NCBI RefSeq assembly: GCF_007004735.1
Contig: NZ_SSNL01000006.1
Span: forward strand, 310,001 to 374,000
Origin: Salinigranum halophilum
GTDB taxonomy: Archaea; Halobacteriota; Halobacteria; Halobacteriales; Haloferacaceae
Reading direction: 5' to 3'
Length of the DNA stretch: 64,000 nucleotides
Shown here: piece by piece, positions 33,020 through 42,337 of the stretch
How the letters are laid out: every line of letters begins with the position of its first letter
Numbering within the stretch: the first letter of the stretch is position 1
Translations under genes and position numbers: made by a program
Notes under the pieces: generated by a model
The model's input: only the letters and a program-made list of their open reading frames with translations
Databases searched by the model: none
Told to the model about the DNA's origin: nothing

Positions 33020-34921
33020 TCATCGCGCCGCTCGTCGACCGAGAATGAACACCAAGAGAGCGAGCAACACCGCCCCGAAACTCGTCTCTATCGTGGTCAA
33101 GACGCGACCGAACCCGACCGGCTGGAAGTCGCCGAAGCCGAGTGCGGTGAACGTGAGGGTCGAGTAGTAGAGTGAGTTTCCGAACTCGGCGACGCTCGCG
33201 AGGCCGTCGTACGTGACCGGTTCACCTCCCTCCGGTCGCATCCAGCCACCGAGGGGATACAGCAGTGCGAACCCGATGACGGTGACGAAGCTGTAGCCGA
33301 TGACTCGCCACGGACTCTCGCCGTAGAGCAGCATCGCCCGTGCTACCGCCGACCGACCCCATCGTGCCCCTGCCACAAGCCGCTCTTCGGCGGTCACGTC
33401 GGCGGCCGTCGCATCGTCCCAGTAGCCGTCTTTCTGGAGATCCTGCCGTCGGACGAAACAGCGGGCTTGGAGCCGAGACCGGCCCGTTCGCCGGCCGAGG
33501 TCCTCCAGCGTCCGGTAGACCGATTTAGCCGTGTCAGTGTCAGCGTGCCCGTCGTCGCCGTAGGCCGGGTCGTAGACGCACGGATGGCTGGCGCGGATCG
33601 CCGCGATGGTATGCGGCGAGCGGGTGTCGTCGCCGGGACGACCGAGAAATCGCGTGTCTTCGTCGACGTGTACGTCGCCTATGACCGCTCCCGAGAGTGT
33701 GGCACCGCGCAGGTCGGCGCCGGTCAGCCTCGCACGGCTCAGCAACGTGGACTCGAGGTCTGCCCGGCACAGGGTCGCGTCACCGAAGTCTGCGTCGGTC
33801 AGGTCCGCACCATGGAACTGTTGCCCGGTGAGATCCACGCCCTGGAATCCGGCGGTGCCCCCGAACGTGGCCTTGCGGAACGACACTGCCGCCACGAACT
33901 CACACCCCAGGAAATCAGCGTCCGAACCGAAGGTCGCGCTCATGAAATCGGCCTCTGCGCCGAAGGTGGTCTGGTGGAAGTCGGCATTCTCCCCGAACGT
34001 AGCGAGTGCGAAGTCGGCTTGGACCTCGAAGGTCGAACAGGAAAGTTCTGCCCCCCGCTCGAACGTTGCGCCGCCGAACCACGCCGCCGGCTCGATAGCG
34101 TACGGCTCGTCGGGCACGTGGGCGTCAGCGAACGTCGACTCGAAGAAATCGGCTCGCTCGCTGAACGTGGCGTGTTCGAAGCTGACGAGCTTCTCGAACA
34201 CCGCCTCCCTGAACCTCGAAACGTCCTCGAAGACGGCACTGTCGAAGCCCAGCATCTCCTCGGAGTGTACGCCTGCGAACGATGCCCGTGCTTCGAAGGT
34301 CGCGCCCGTGAACGTCGTTGGAAGCTCGAAGGCGGCGTCTTCGAAGGTCGTCTCTGATTTGAATGTGGCCCCTTCGAATGACGCTTCGGTCGCGGTATCG
34401 GCGTCAGACTGGGGAGACTGGAACGTTGCGCCGACGAACGAGACGCTCCCTTCGAACACCACTTCGGAGAAATCCACTGAGCCACTAATCGTGGCGTACG
34501 ACAGTCGGAGGTTGCCCGACACCCGCTGTAGACGCTCGGCACCACGCGGGTCAAGGCGACCGAACGCCGCCCCGAGGAACTGTCCTGTTTGGTCGTCCGT
34601 CGCCGTGTCGGCCTCGTCTCTCGATTTGACGGCGGCCACGAATGCGTCGAGTACCGCCGTCTCGTCTTTCTCCGCCAGTGGGCGATGGAAGATACACCGG
34701 TCGTCGTCTCCTTCGGCATCGTGTGGGCAGGTCCAGACACCATCCTCGTTCAACACTGCCTCGTCCACGCGACATTCGTTGTCCCGGCCGCCGCTCCACG
34801 TCTCGGGATTGGACCAATTGAACGCCGCATTGCCGTTCTGACACTCGTTGTGGTCGTCACCCCGTCTCTCGAAATCAGTCGGGTCGAAAACGTACTGGCA
34901 GGTGCCACCAGTAATCGACAT
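33020..34921 (-). CDS. Pentapeptide-repeat protein fused to a potassium-type two-TM ion channel
   Basis: 633 residues from the ATG at 34919-34921. The N-terminal ~90 residues contain Cys/His pairs (MSITGGTCQYVF, DDHNECQNGN, WTCPHDAEGDDDRC, IFHRP) that may bind metal. Residues ~140-400 are pentapeptide repeats of the A(D/N)LxF kind (VSFRKATFGGTAGFQG, AELSCSTFEVQADFALATFG), which form a right-handed beta helix. The C-terminal ~110 residues are a 2-TM pore: helix VIGYSFVTVIGFALLYPLGG, selectivity filter TFTALGFGDFQP and helix SFGAVLLALLVFILG. TxGFGD-type filters conduct K+. The repeats could sense a ligand or partner. Known haloarchaeal architecture; physiological role unclear. Confidence 0.85.
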   Translation of the reverse strand: MSITGGTCQYVFDPTDFERRGDDHNECQNGNAAFNWSNPETWSGGRDNECRVDEAVLNEDGVWTCPHDAEGDDDRCIFHRPLAEKDETAVLDAFVAAVKSRDEADTATDDQTGQFLGAAFGRLDPRGAERLQRVSGNLRLSYATISGSVDFSEVVFEGSVSFVGATFQSPQSDADTATEASFEGATFKSETTFEDAAFELPTTFTGATFEARASFAGVHSEEMLGFDSAVFEDVSRFREAVFEKLVSFEHATFSERADFFESTFADAHVPDEPYAIEPAAWFGGATFERGAELSCSTFEVQADFALATFGENADFHQTTFGAEADFMSATFGSDADFLGCEFVAAVSFRKATFGGTAGFQGVDLTGQQFHGADLTDADFGDATLCRADLESTLLSRARLTGADLRGATLSGAVIGDVHVDEDTRFLGRPGDDTRSPHTIAAIRASHPCVYDPAYGDDGHADTDTAKSVYRTLEDLGRRTGRSRLQARCFVRRQDLQKDGYWDDATAADVTAEERLVAGARWGRSAVARAMLLYGESPWRVIGYSFVTVIGFALLYPLGGWMRPEGGEPVTYDGLASVAEFGNSLYYSTLTFTALGFGDFQPVGFGRVLTTIETSFGAVLLALLVFILGRRAAR

Positions 34922-35483
34922 ACAGAAATTAAAATACAGATATATTGTGTTAAAGCCTGCTCTCACTCGCAATAAATAACTATATCACAAGATATTGGAC
35001 GAATCGTATTACGAATCAAAATAATTAATGATGTATTCTTGACAACAATCGCCTCCTTATTTCCGTTCTGAGACGGAGACCGTAGAGGAACCCAGTGGTC
35101 ACACTGACGACCACCAGTACTGCCTTCGAGCTGGGAGCTGACACGAGCAAAAGGAGAGTGATACCTCCGAGTAGGGCCCAGAGACACAGCTGGCGAGATT
35201 GCTTACCTCTGAAGTGCGTATTGACAATATGATGTGCACGAGAGAATCATAAAAACAATAACATGACATTCGAGATAGTATGGCCCCATTCTAGAAGGGC
35301 TCGTCTTCCTGTACGTTCCTTGCTGGTGTCCGACTGAACAATTGCATTGGTTTTCTCGATCCAATACTCTGACTCTGATAATTAGTTCGGATACTGAGTT
35401 CAATTCTACTGTTCGAACTTATCAGCCAATTTTGATGCGTCCAAATACATTAATAACGAACTGTCAAAAGTAAATCGCGGCCC
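34922..35483. other. Intergenic region before the ABC binding-protein gene
   Basis: About 560 bases. It contains AT-rich promoter sequence for the channel gene (TATATCTGTAT on the minus strand near 34937), one hydrophobic minus-strand frame without a normal start codon (35025-35246), and an AT-rich stretch CATTAATAACG (35448-35458) that should serve as promoter of the gene at 35484. Confidence 0.4.
35025..35246 (-). pseudogene. Hydrophobic ORF without start codon, possible membrane-protein remnant
   Basis: On the minus strand an open stretch of about 73 codons encodes two likely membrane helices, LCLWALLGGITLLLLVSA and VLVVVSVTTGFLYGL, preceded by RGKQSRQ and followed by LRLRTEIRRRLLSRIHH, a clear positive-inside pattern. 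No ATG or GTG exists in frame. It is either a decayed 3' fragment or a gene whose beginning is frameshifted. Not a recognised family. Confidence 0.3.
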
Positions 35484-36767
35484 ATGGAACGGACAACGAA
35501 CAGGCTGTCACGGCGCAACGTGCTGAAGTCAGTCGGTGCGGCCGGAGCGATGGCGCTCGCTGGTTGCTCGAGCAGTGGTGGAAGCAGCGGTAGTAGTAGT
35601 ACAGACCGAGAAATTATGCAGGGGTTCCTCCTACCGCTAACCGGTGACCTGGGGGCGTTGGGGACGGCAATGCGAGATGCGGGTATCATGGCCTCCAACC
35701 AGGTCAACGACGCCGACAACGGCATCACCGTCAGCACCCAAGAGGAAGACACTCAAACCACCGTTCCCGATGCCATCAGCGGGGCCAACGCCTTGGTCAA
35801 CGCTGATTACCCGATGATGGTCGGTGGGGCAACCTCGAACATTGAAATCGGCAACCAAGTGTTCGTGCCGAATGAGATGGTCGCTTGCTCCCCGTCAAAC
35901 ACGCTTCCAACGCTACGGACGTTTGAGGACGACGGCTTCTTTTTCAGAACAACCCCCGGTGATCGTTATCAGGGGTTCGCGATGGCTCAAGCCGCTTCGG
36001 AACAACTAGACGGTATCGAGACTGCGGCGACGACCTACATCAACGACGACTACGGTCAGTTGCTCTCACAGTGGTTCACTGACCACTTTGAGCAGGGCTT
36101 CGGCGGGAGCGTCCAGCAACAGGTCGTCCACGACCCGACAGAGTCGTCCTACAGTTCGGCTCTTCAGACCGCCTTACAGGATGATCCGGACCTGTTCGTT
36201 GTCATCACATACCCTCAAAGTGGAACCCAACTGTTCCGAGATTACTACGCCGACTTCGACACCGGCCGTCCGATCATGTTGACCGACGGTACAAAAGCAC
36301 CAACGCTGCCCGATGAGGTCGGTCAGGACATGAGCAATGCAATCGGGACGATGCCGGCAGCAGACGGTCCGACGTACGATACCTTCGTGTCGCAGTATGA
36401 AGAAGAGTACGGCAATGCGGCCGCCGCTTTCACCGCCCAAACGTACGACGCCTCAGCGATTACCTTGTTGGCGAACGCCGCAGCCGGCGAAAATAGTGGA
36501 CCGGCAGTTCGCGACCAGATGCAGAACGTCGCGAACCCAGAAGGGACCGAAGTCACCATCGATAACCTCGCGGAGGGTGTCGAAATGGCCGCGAACGGCG
36601 AAGAAATTCAGTACGTCGGTGCCTCTTCGGCCGTTGACTTCGATGATGAGGGTGACCTTCGAGCTGGAACCTATGAGCTCTGGGAGTTCGACGACAGCGA
36701 GTCAGGCATCAACCGGCTCGACCTCGTGACTGTCAATCGAGACCAAGCAATTGAGCCGGGGAGCTGA
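35484..36767 (+). CDS. Branched-chain-amino-acid-type ABC substrate-binding lipoprotein
   Basis: 427 residues. Tat-type lipoprotein signal SRRNVLKSVGAAGAMALAGC with a Ser/Gly-rich tether, so it is anchored outside the membrane. The body is a type I periplasmic-binding fold (MQGFLLPLTGDLGALGTAMR, MMVGGATSNIEIGNQVFVPN, ATTYINDDYGQLLSQWFTDH, PDLFVVITYPQSGTQLFRDY, VEMAANGEEIQYVGASSAVD, FDDEGDL). This is the Liv/amide-binding family. The permease and ATPase genes lie 120 bases away on the opposite strand, so the binding protein has its own promoter. With the formamidase nearby, an amide or short-chain ligand is plausible. Confidence 0.9.
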   Translation: MERTTNRLSRRNVLKSVGAAGAMALAGCSSSGGSSGSSSTDREIMQGFLLPLTGDLGALGTAMRDAGIMASNQVNDADNGITVSTQEEDTQTTVPDAISGANALVNADYPMMVGGATSNIEIGNQVFVPNEMVACSPSNTLPTLRTFEDDGFFFRTTPGDRYQGFAMAQAASEQLDGIETAATTYINDDYGQLLSQWFTDHFEQGFGGSVQQQVVHDPTESSYSSALQTALQDDPDLFVVITYPQSGTQLFRDYYADFDTGRPIMLTDGTKAPTLPDEVGQDMSNAIGTMPAADGPTYDTFVSQYEEEYGNAAAAFTAQTYDASAITLLANAAAGENSGPAVRDQMQNVANPEGTEVTIDNLAEGVEMAANGEEIQYVGASSAVDFDDEGDLRAGTYELWEFDDSESGINRLDLVTVNRDQAIEPGS

Positions 36768-36887
36768 CTGACGGACCAGCCGAAAACCGCTGAATCATCT
36801 TTCCTTTCAGCGGCCATGGACTGAGGACTTCTACGACTAACGTAACACCGTCTGTGCCAGTATGCATAGAGTCGATGTCGGATCCGG

Positions 36888-37592
36888 TCAGCCGCCCAGG
36901 AAATCCTTGCGGACCTGTTCGTCTGAGAGTAACGCGTCACCAGTGTCGGCGTAGCGGTTCTTACCGTTGACGAGAACGTATCCTCGGTCACAGTGGCGTA
37001 GCGCGGCCTTAGCGTTCTGTTCAACCATCAAGACGGCGGTGCCCGACTCGACGATTCGGTCGATTCGCTCGAACATCTCTTCGACCAAGTCGGGCGCAAG
37101 ACCTGCGCTGGGCTCATCCAGTAAGAGCAGTTCGGGGTCAAGCATCAACGCCCGGCCCATCGCGAGCATCTGTTGTTGCCCACCTGAGAGTGTCCCGGCC
37201 TTCTGTGCGGCTCGCTCCCGAAGCACTGGGAATCTCTCGTAGACGTCTTCAAACGTGTCTTCGGGTACTTGATCGAGAATGTACGCACCCATCTCGAGGT
37301 TTTCGCGGACTGAGAGTGGTGGAAACACGTTGTCGGTCTGCGGGACGTATCCAATCCCCTCGTGGATGATTTCCTCGGGATCCATCGTCGTGATTTCAGT
37401 CTCATCGAAAGCGACGGTTCCATCCATCCGGTCAGTCAAGCCGAATACGGATTTCATCATCGTCGATTTGCCTGCACCGTTTGGACCGACAATCGTGACA
37501 TACTCCCCATGGTTGACATGCATATCGACGTCGGTCAATACTTTGAGGTCGCCGTAGCCGGCGGAAAGACCATCCACTTCGAGGAGACTCAC
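36888..37592 (-). CDS. livF: Liv-type ABC transporter ATPase (LivF)
   Basis: 234 residues. Walker A GPNGAGKS (~36-43), signature LSGGQQQMLAMGRAL (~137), Walker B LLLLDEPSAGLAP and the H-loop-equivalent VLMVEQNAKAAL. Its length and the LSVRENLEMGAYI segment are typical of LivF, the shorter of the two ATPases. It is the last gene of livH-livM-livG-livF with a 4-base overlap with livG. It powers uptake of the ligand delivered by the lipoprotein at 35484. Confidence 0.9.
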   Translation of the reverse strand: MSLLEVDGLSAGYGDLKVLTDVDMHVNHGEYVTIVGPNGAGKSTMMKSVFGLTDRMDGTVAFDETEITTMDPEEIIHEGIGYVPQTDNVFPPLSVRENLEMGAYILDQVPEDTFEDVYERFPVLRERAAQKAGTLSGGQQQMLAMGRALMLDPELLLLDEPSAGLAPDLVEEMFERIDRIVESGTAVLMVEQNAKAALRHCDRGYVLVNGKNRYADTGDALLSDEQVRKDFLGG

Positions 37593-38440
37593 GCTACTTC
37601 ACCCCCGAGATACGCCTCGATGACTCGTTCTTCGGATCGGACTTCTTCGGGTGACCCAGTCACCAGCGTCTGTCCCTGATGCATCACGATGACTCGCTCA
37701 CAATGTTGCATGATAAGGTCCATGTCGTGTTCGACGAGAAGGAAGGTCCGTCCACGGTCTCTCAAATCCTCGAGACGGTCGAGCAACTCTTTCTCAAGCG
37801 ACGGATTCACACCCGCGAAGGGTTCGTCGAGTAGGAGTACGTCAGGGTCGAGCATCAGCGACCGAGCCAACTCTAGAAGCTTTCGCTGGCCTCCCGACAA
37901 CGTTCCCGCATCCTTCAGCGCCAGATGATCGATGTCGAAGAACTCGAGCATCTCCCACGCACGCTCAAACAACTCCTCTTCGTCCCGCTGCACATCGTTA
38001 CGCATTCCCGGCAGAACAGACCGCCACGCCGTCTCCCCACGTTGGTTCTTCGGTGGTAACATCATGTTCTCGAGAACGGTCATGTTCTCGAACTCACGGG
38101 CGATTTGGAACGTCCGGACGAGCCCTCGGGATGACGTTTGGTATGGTTCCAACCCTGTGATGTCTTCGCCATCGAAGGTGATCCGGCCTGCATCCGGTTC
38201 GATGGCACCGCTAATGACGTTGAACGTCGTCGATTTTCCAGCGCCATTTGGGCCGATGAGTCCCGTGAGCGTCTCGGACTCGACGTCGAAGGAGACGCCG
38301 TCGAGCGCAGTCACGCCTTGGAAGCTCTTCTGTAAGCCGTTAACGGAGAGTACTGGATTGGCCTGCCAGTCAAGCCCGTGCGGGTCACCGGCATCGGCAT
38401 CGTCATTAGTAGTATCCTCAGCTCTGGATTGTCGGCTCAA
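37589..38440 (-). CDS. livG: Liv-type ABC transporter ATPase (LivG)
   Basis: 283 residues. After a ~25-residue acidic extension come Walker A GLIGPNGAGKST (~60-71), the LivG-characteristic TFNVISGAIEPDAGRITFDG and LVRTFQIAREFENMTVLENM, signature LSGGQRKLLELARSL, Walker B LLLDEPFAGVNP and FLLVEHDMDLIM. Overlaps livM and livF by 4 bases on each side, so translation is coupled. Confidence 0.9.
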   Translation of the reverse strand: MSRQSRAEDTTNDDADAGDPHGLDWQANPVLSVNGLQKSFQGVTALDGVSFDVESETLTGLIGPNGAGKSTTFNVISGAIEPDAGRITFDGEDITGLEPYQTSSRGLVRTFQIAREFENMTVLENMMLPPKNQRGETAWRSVLPGMRNDVQRDEEELFERAWEMLEFFDIDHLALKDAGTLSGGQRKLLELARSLMLDPDVLLLDEPFAGVNPSLEKELLDRLEDLRDRGRTFLLVEHDMDLIMQHCERVIVMHQGQTLVTGSPEEVRSEERVIEAYLGGEVA

Positions 38441-39771
38441 TCTCCGTCACCTCCCTGTACCTGCGCACCTGATTTATTTTCCCGTCGCTCTGCGACTAAC
38501 CTCTTGAGGTCGACACTTGAGGCAATCTCCTGACGATTCCCGAACAGCCCTTGTGGGCGCCGCTTCAGCAGCCAAATCAGCACCAGTCCAGTGAGGATGA
38601 CCCTGAGCGCACTGGTTTGATCGAAGAGGTACAGCACGAGCGGATCGATGTTCCCGCCCACGAGCGCACCGAGCGCGTCTGGGAACGTCGGAACAGACCC
38701 AGACAGTCCGACGAACTCTTCAACAACTCGGCGTACCTGACCAGGTCCTTCGAGAATGAGCCCAACGAACAGAATCGTCCCAACGACCGTCCCAGTGTTT
38801 GAGCCGGCGCCACCCACGATGACAGCAATCCAAATAAAAAATGTCAGCTCGGGGATAAAGCGGTCAGGAGTGACGTAGCCGCTGCTTGCGCCCTGCCAGA
38901 CGATGCCCAGAAGGCCCAGTATCGCACACCCAATCACGAACGCACGAATCTTGAACGAGGACGTGTGCTTTGCGAGGGATTGCGTCGCCTCTTCGTCGTC
39001 GCGAATCCCCTTCAACACGCGTCCAAAGGGCGAGGCCGAGAGACGGGCGATCAGCCAGTAAGTGCCGATCAAGATGACGAGCAGGACAAACACGAAGGAC
39101 CAGTCAGGGACGACACGGCCGTCGACACCAACCGTCTCGACGGCGGTGACGAGCGGCTGACCGGACGTTTCAAAGAAGTCTCGAACCGGATTGGAGAACG
39201 TTCGGATTCCACGCCCCCCGCCAGTTCCGAAGGTCCACCCGAAGACCGTGACCTCCTGAAGCTCGGAGGATTTGAACGTAATTCGGAGTATCTCAGCGAA
39301 GGCCAGCGTGACAATGGCGAAGTAGTCGTCACGAAGACGTAGCGAGGGGAGTGCGGCTACGTAGCCGGCCGCAGCGGCTGTGAGCACGCCAGCGATAACG
39401 GCCAGTGGAAGTGGGACGCCGAAGCCAGGGAGCGAGCCGGTCGGATTTTGGCCAGCGACCGGCCGTGAGAGGATTGTCGCCGTGTAGACGCCGACAGCCA
39501 TGAATCCGACAACGCCGATATTGAACAGCCCACTGTACCCCCAGTGGAGATTCACGACCAAGGCGGCGATTCCGTAGACGACAATCAGGAACGTGAGCCG
39601 ACGCAACGAGTTGAGCTGGCCGAAGAGGTCGTATCCTAACAAGAGGCCGACAAACAGATACAGAGCGTACACCACCGCGAGCGTGCCGAGTATTTTGATG
39701 AGGTCCTGCTCCCAGTATGTCGCTACCCAGTCGGGGAGCCGGCGCCCGATTGGGTCGGTCGGTCCGCTCAT
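38437..39771 (-). CDS. livM: Liv-type ABC transporter permease (LivM)
   Basis: 444 residues with about ten hydrophobic segments. The family hallmark region YVAALPSLRLRDDYFAIVTL followed by AFAEILR (~145-170) and the EAA-loop-like SPFGRVLKGIRDDEEATQSL (~265) identify LivM. A loop of ~50 residues (SSELQEVTVFGWTFGTGGGR) faces outside. The tail VDLKRLVAERRENK is charged and cytoplasmic. Overlaps livH and livG by 4 bases. Confidence 0.9.
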   Translation of the reverse strand: MSGPTDPIGRRLPDWVATYWEQDLIKILGTLAVVYALYLFVGLLLGYDLFGQLNSLRRLTFLIVVYGIAALVVNLHWGYSGLFNIGVVGFMAVGVYTATILSRPVAGQNPTGSLPGFGVPLPLAVIAGVLTAAAAGYVAALPSLRLRDDYFAIVTLAFAEILRITFKSSELQEVTVFGWTFGTGGGRGIRTFSNPVRDFFETSGQPLVTAVETVGVDGRVVPDWSFVFVLLVILIGTYWLIARLSASPFGRVLKGIRDDEEATQSLAKHTSSFKIRAFVIGCAILGLLGIVWQGASSGYVTPDRFIPELTFFIWIAVIVGGAGSNTGTVVGTILFVGLILEGPGQVRRVVEEFVGLSGSVPTFPDALGALVGGNIDPLVLYLFDQTSALRVILTGLVLIWLLKRRPQGLFGNRQEIASSVDLKRLVAERRENKSGAQVQGGDGD

Positions 39772-40871
39772 AGCGCATCACTCCCGAAGATGCCTGACGG
39801 GCGAGTGAGCAGGATGGCGATCATCACGGCGAATCCGACGGCTTCCGCGAAGCTGGCTGGAATCCAGATCTGTGAGACGCGCGTCACCAGTCCAATCAGG
39901 ACGCCACCAGCGATGGCGCCATAGACCGACCCGATTCCGCCCATGATGACACCGGCGAATACCAACAGTAGAAGTGTCCAGCCGAGCTGATAATTAATCG
40001 TCCCCTGAAACAGAGCAATCATGAATCCGGCGAGGCCAGCGAGTGCGCCACCGAGTAGCCACGTCGCAGTAATTACTCGCTCAGAGGGAATTCCAGTCAC
40101 CCGAGCGAGGTCGCGGTTGGCAGACATCGCCCGCATCGCCTTGCCGAGTTTCGTCCGTGTCAACAGGAGGTGGACACTCACCATCGAGGCGACGGCGACA
40201 GTCACGAGCATGAGATCCGGAGCGCTGATGTTGACCGCTCCGCCCGGGAGCGAAAGTGCGTAGGTCCACGCTCCGACCGTCAGACCGAACGAGTTCTGTG
40301 TGTATAAGAACACGATCAGAAAACGGAGTGTGAACGCCACCCCAATCGAGGCAATGAGGAGGGTAATCGCTCCGGTTTTTCGTATCGACTGGTAGACGAA
40401 GCGGTCCAAGAGTAGCGCAACTGTTGCTCCTCCCACTGCGGCGACGACCAACCCGAAGATTACCGCCCCTGGCGTGTTCGTCACGCTTATGCCCACGTCG
40501 CGTGGGAACACCGTGTCCCCCACACCGAGAAAAAACAGGTTCAGTGGGCTAAACTCGCCAAGGCCGGCGACGAGATACGTAGAACCCCAGCCGATGAACG
40601 CGGAGATACTAATGTAGTCCCCATGTGCGAAATTGGCGAATCCGAGTAAATCATATGTTAGCGAGAGGCCGACTCCTGCCAACCCAATAACTAACCCGAA
40701 GACAAGTCCGTTCCAGAGATAGCCTGTTAACAGCGCTGGCGCGAGTGACTCCCCGAGCAGACGGCGTAGGATGTCAAGAAGTAGCACGGCCAGAACGGCA
40801 CCGAACAGAGCCGCTCTGATCCGAGTCGAATCCTGAAACCACTCAGGTGTTATATCATGTAACAGGGACAT
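39768..40871 (-). CDS. livH: Liv-type ABC transporter permease (LivH)
   Basis: 367 residues from the ATG at 40869-40871 (MSLLHDITPEWF). Around eight membrane segments. Family signatures LIGLAGVGLSLTYDLLGFAN then FAHGDYISISAFIGW and the EAA loop TKLGKAMRAMSANRDLARVT are present. First gene of the transporter operon; its promoter must lie between 40872 and 41005, shared divergently with the formamidase gene. Confidence 0.9.
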   Translation of the reverse strand: MSLLHDITPEWFQDSTRIRAALFGAVLAVLLLDILRRLLGESLAPALLTGYLWNGLVFGLVIGLAGVGLSLTYDLLGFANFAHGDYISISAFIGWGSTYLVAGLGEFSPLNLFFLGVGDTVFPRDVGISVTNTPGAVIFGLVVAAVGGATVALLLDRFVYQSIRKTGAITLLIASIGVAFTLRFLIVFLYTQNSFGLTVGAWTYALSLPGGAVNISAPDLMLVTVAVASMVSVHLLLTRTKLGKAMRAMSANRDLARVTGIPSERVITATWLLGGALAGLAGFMIALFQGTINYQLGWTLLLLVFAGVIMGGIGSVYGAIAGGVLIGLVTRVSQIWIPASFAEAVGFAVMIAILLTRPSGIFGSDAL

Positions 40872-41005
40872 TTTCGACAGCAATTCTGACAGGTCGTAGT
40901 CCTAAATAAATGACTAATACGGCGAGCACTCTGTCTATCGAAAAACCCGGCAAATCGTCGAGACGGGGAAGGGTTTTTTGTGTCGATTGTCCGAAGACTT
41001 CCTGT
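40872..41005. promoter_or_regulatory. Divergent promoter between livH and the formamidase gene
   Basis: 134 bases separate the two start codons. TAAATAAATGACTAATA at 40903-40919 is AT-rich and serves the minus strand; AGGGTTTTTTGTG at 40969-40981 lies about 25-35 bases before the formamidase ATG. The head-to-head arrangement suggests joint control of amide uptake and hydrolysis. Confidence 0.45.
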
Positions 41006-41914
41006 ATGTCACGTGAGGTCGTTTCCTACGATGATGATGGACATGTGTATGAGTTCGCACCGGACATGGAGTCCGTCTACACCGCCGCAGATGGGGAATC
41101 GCTCACGGTTGAGACGATCGACAGCCTCAACAAGGAGATTCAGACCGATGACGACTTGCTTAGTTCAATCCCCGAGGAGGTTAATGCCGCAACTGGCCCT
41201 ATCGCTGTCGAAGGTGCTGCGCCCGGCGACATCCTGGAAGTAGAAATCGAAGACGTCCGAGTCAACGAGGACCGCGGCCGTGTCATCACCGCACCCGGAT
41301 TCGGCCTTCTCAAAGACGATGAGGACATCGCACACCCCGCGACACGAATCACCGATGTCGAAGACGAGACGATTGACTTCGACGGGATCGACGTCACTAT
41401 CGACCCGGTAATTGGAACCATCGGCGTTGCCACCGCTGAAGAGACTATCACCACACTAACGCCTCACGACCACGGCGGAAACCTCGACACCACGGACATG
41501 ACCGGAGGCACGACCGCTTACTTCCCGGTCTTCCAAGAGGGTGGCATGCTTGCGATGGGGGATTCCAAGGCTGCCATGGCCGACGGAGAGATGTGCGGTA
41601 CTGGCGCTGAAATCGGGACCGACATCGATATCACCGTCTCGGTTATTTCTGACCCCGAGGTAGGAATCGATCGCCCGGTTGTCGACACTGGAGACGCCGT
41701 CAAGTCCATCGCCAGCGCCGAGACGATGGAGGAGGCTGTTGCACTCGCAAATCAGGACGTTTTGTCGCTGCTGCAGGCCGACCACGGCATGTCGAAGACC
41801 GAGGCGTATTTGTTTTCGAGCCTCGTTGGCGGGTTGGAGATCAGCCAGGTCGTTGACCCGCTCGTGACCGTCAGAAACGCCGTCCCAGCCGAACATCTCT
41901 CGCTGCCGTTCTGA
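41006..41914 (+). CDS. fmdA: Acetamidase/formamidase family amidase
   Basis: 302 residues from the ATG at 41006-41008; an earlier start at 40910 lacks the expected acidic N-terminus. The FmdA/AmdA family core is visible: AAPGDILEVEIEDVRVNEDR, then PVIGTIGVATAEE, then PHDHGGNLDTTDMTGGTTAY, FPVFQEGGMLAMGDSKAAM and DGEMCGTGAEI. Family members hydrolyse formamide or acetamide to ammonium and the acid, using metal-binding His/Asp residues in the PHDHGGN and GD-x-K regions. The divergent Liv importer would supply the amide. The specific substrate cannot be told from sequence. Confidence 0.85.
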   Translation: MSREVVSYDDDGHVYEFAPDMESVYTAADGESLTVETIDSLNKEIQTDDDLLSSIPEEVNAATGPIAVEGAAPGDILEVEIEDVRVNEDRGRVITAPGFGLLKDDEDIAHPATRITDVEDETIDFDGIDVTIDPVIGTIGVATAEETITTLTPHDHGGNLDTTDMTGGTTAYFPVFQEGGMLAMGDSKAAMADGEMCGTGAEIGTDIDITVSVISDPEVGIDRPVVDTGDAVKSIASAETMEEAVALANQDVLSLLQADHGMSKTEAYLFSSLVGGLEISQVVDPLVTVRNAVPAEHLSLPF

Positions 41915-42337
41915 ACTGAACCGGGACTCTCGGGATGAGTATCCTGTTGCCTCCCGGTACCAAGTTCCCCGCGTGAGCGGTAGGCCGGTCTTCGGTTATG
42001 AACGTCAGTTCAGCTGGATGTTCGCCGCTTATTCGAGGGTCTGGCGTTGAATCTGAGTGATTCACTTTGGTCACGTAGAGCGCCGAAGCGATGACCGACT
42101 CGCGCCTTGCATTCAGCACGGCCACAGAAACCTCACTGAACCCGATCAGAAGTGCCGTGTGAGATACAGAGGGTGTATGCAGCAGGTATAGTTATCATTG
42201 AAAACTGACAGAAGACATACTAGATATATTCCCTGACATACAGAAATACGCTTATAACTCCGTCCAAAAGCGTCTAAACCGGAATTTCCCATTACCATTA
42301 AAAACATATATTTACTTACCTGTTTAATAGTTAAGGT
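41915..42337. other. Intergenic region with repeat copy R1
   Basis: About 420 bases. Holds R1 (42093-42185) and, from 42200 on, a strongly AT-rich promoter region (ACATATATTTACTTAC at 42303-42318; TTTAATAGTTAAGG just before the ATG at 42338) for the alpha/beta hydrolase gene. Confidence 0.45.
42093..42185 (+). repeat. Dispersed repeat R1
   Basis: Shares GACCGACTCGCG, ATTCAGCACGGCCACAGAAA, CCTCACTGAACCC and a CAGAGGGTGT/CAGCAG tail with copies at 43331-43412 and 45163-45257, all in the same orientation. Function unknown; likely derived from an insertion-sequence end. Confidence 0.7.

Noticed and set aside
33606-34841. 411-codon plus-strand frame
   Set aside because: It is antisense to the pentapeptide repeats; its Ser/Ala/Pro-rich repeats mirror the repeats of the real gene.
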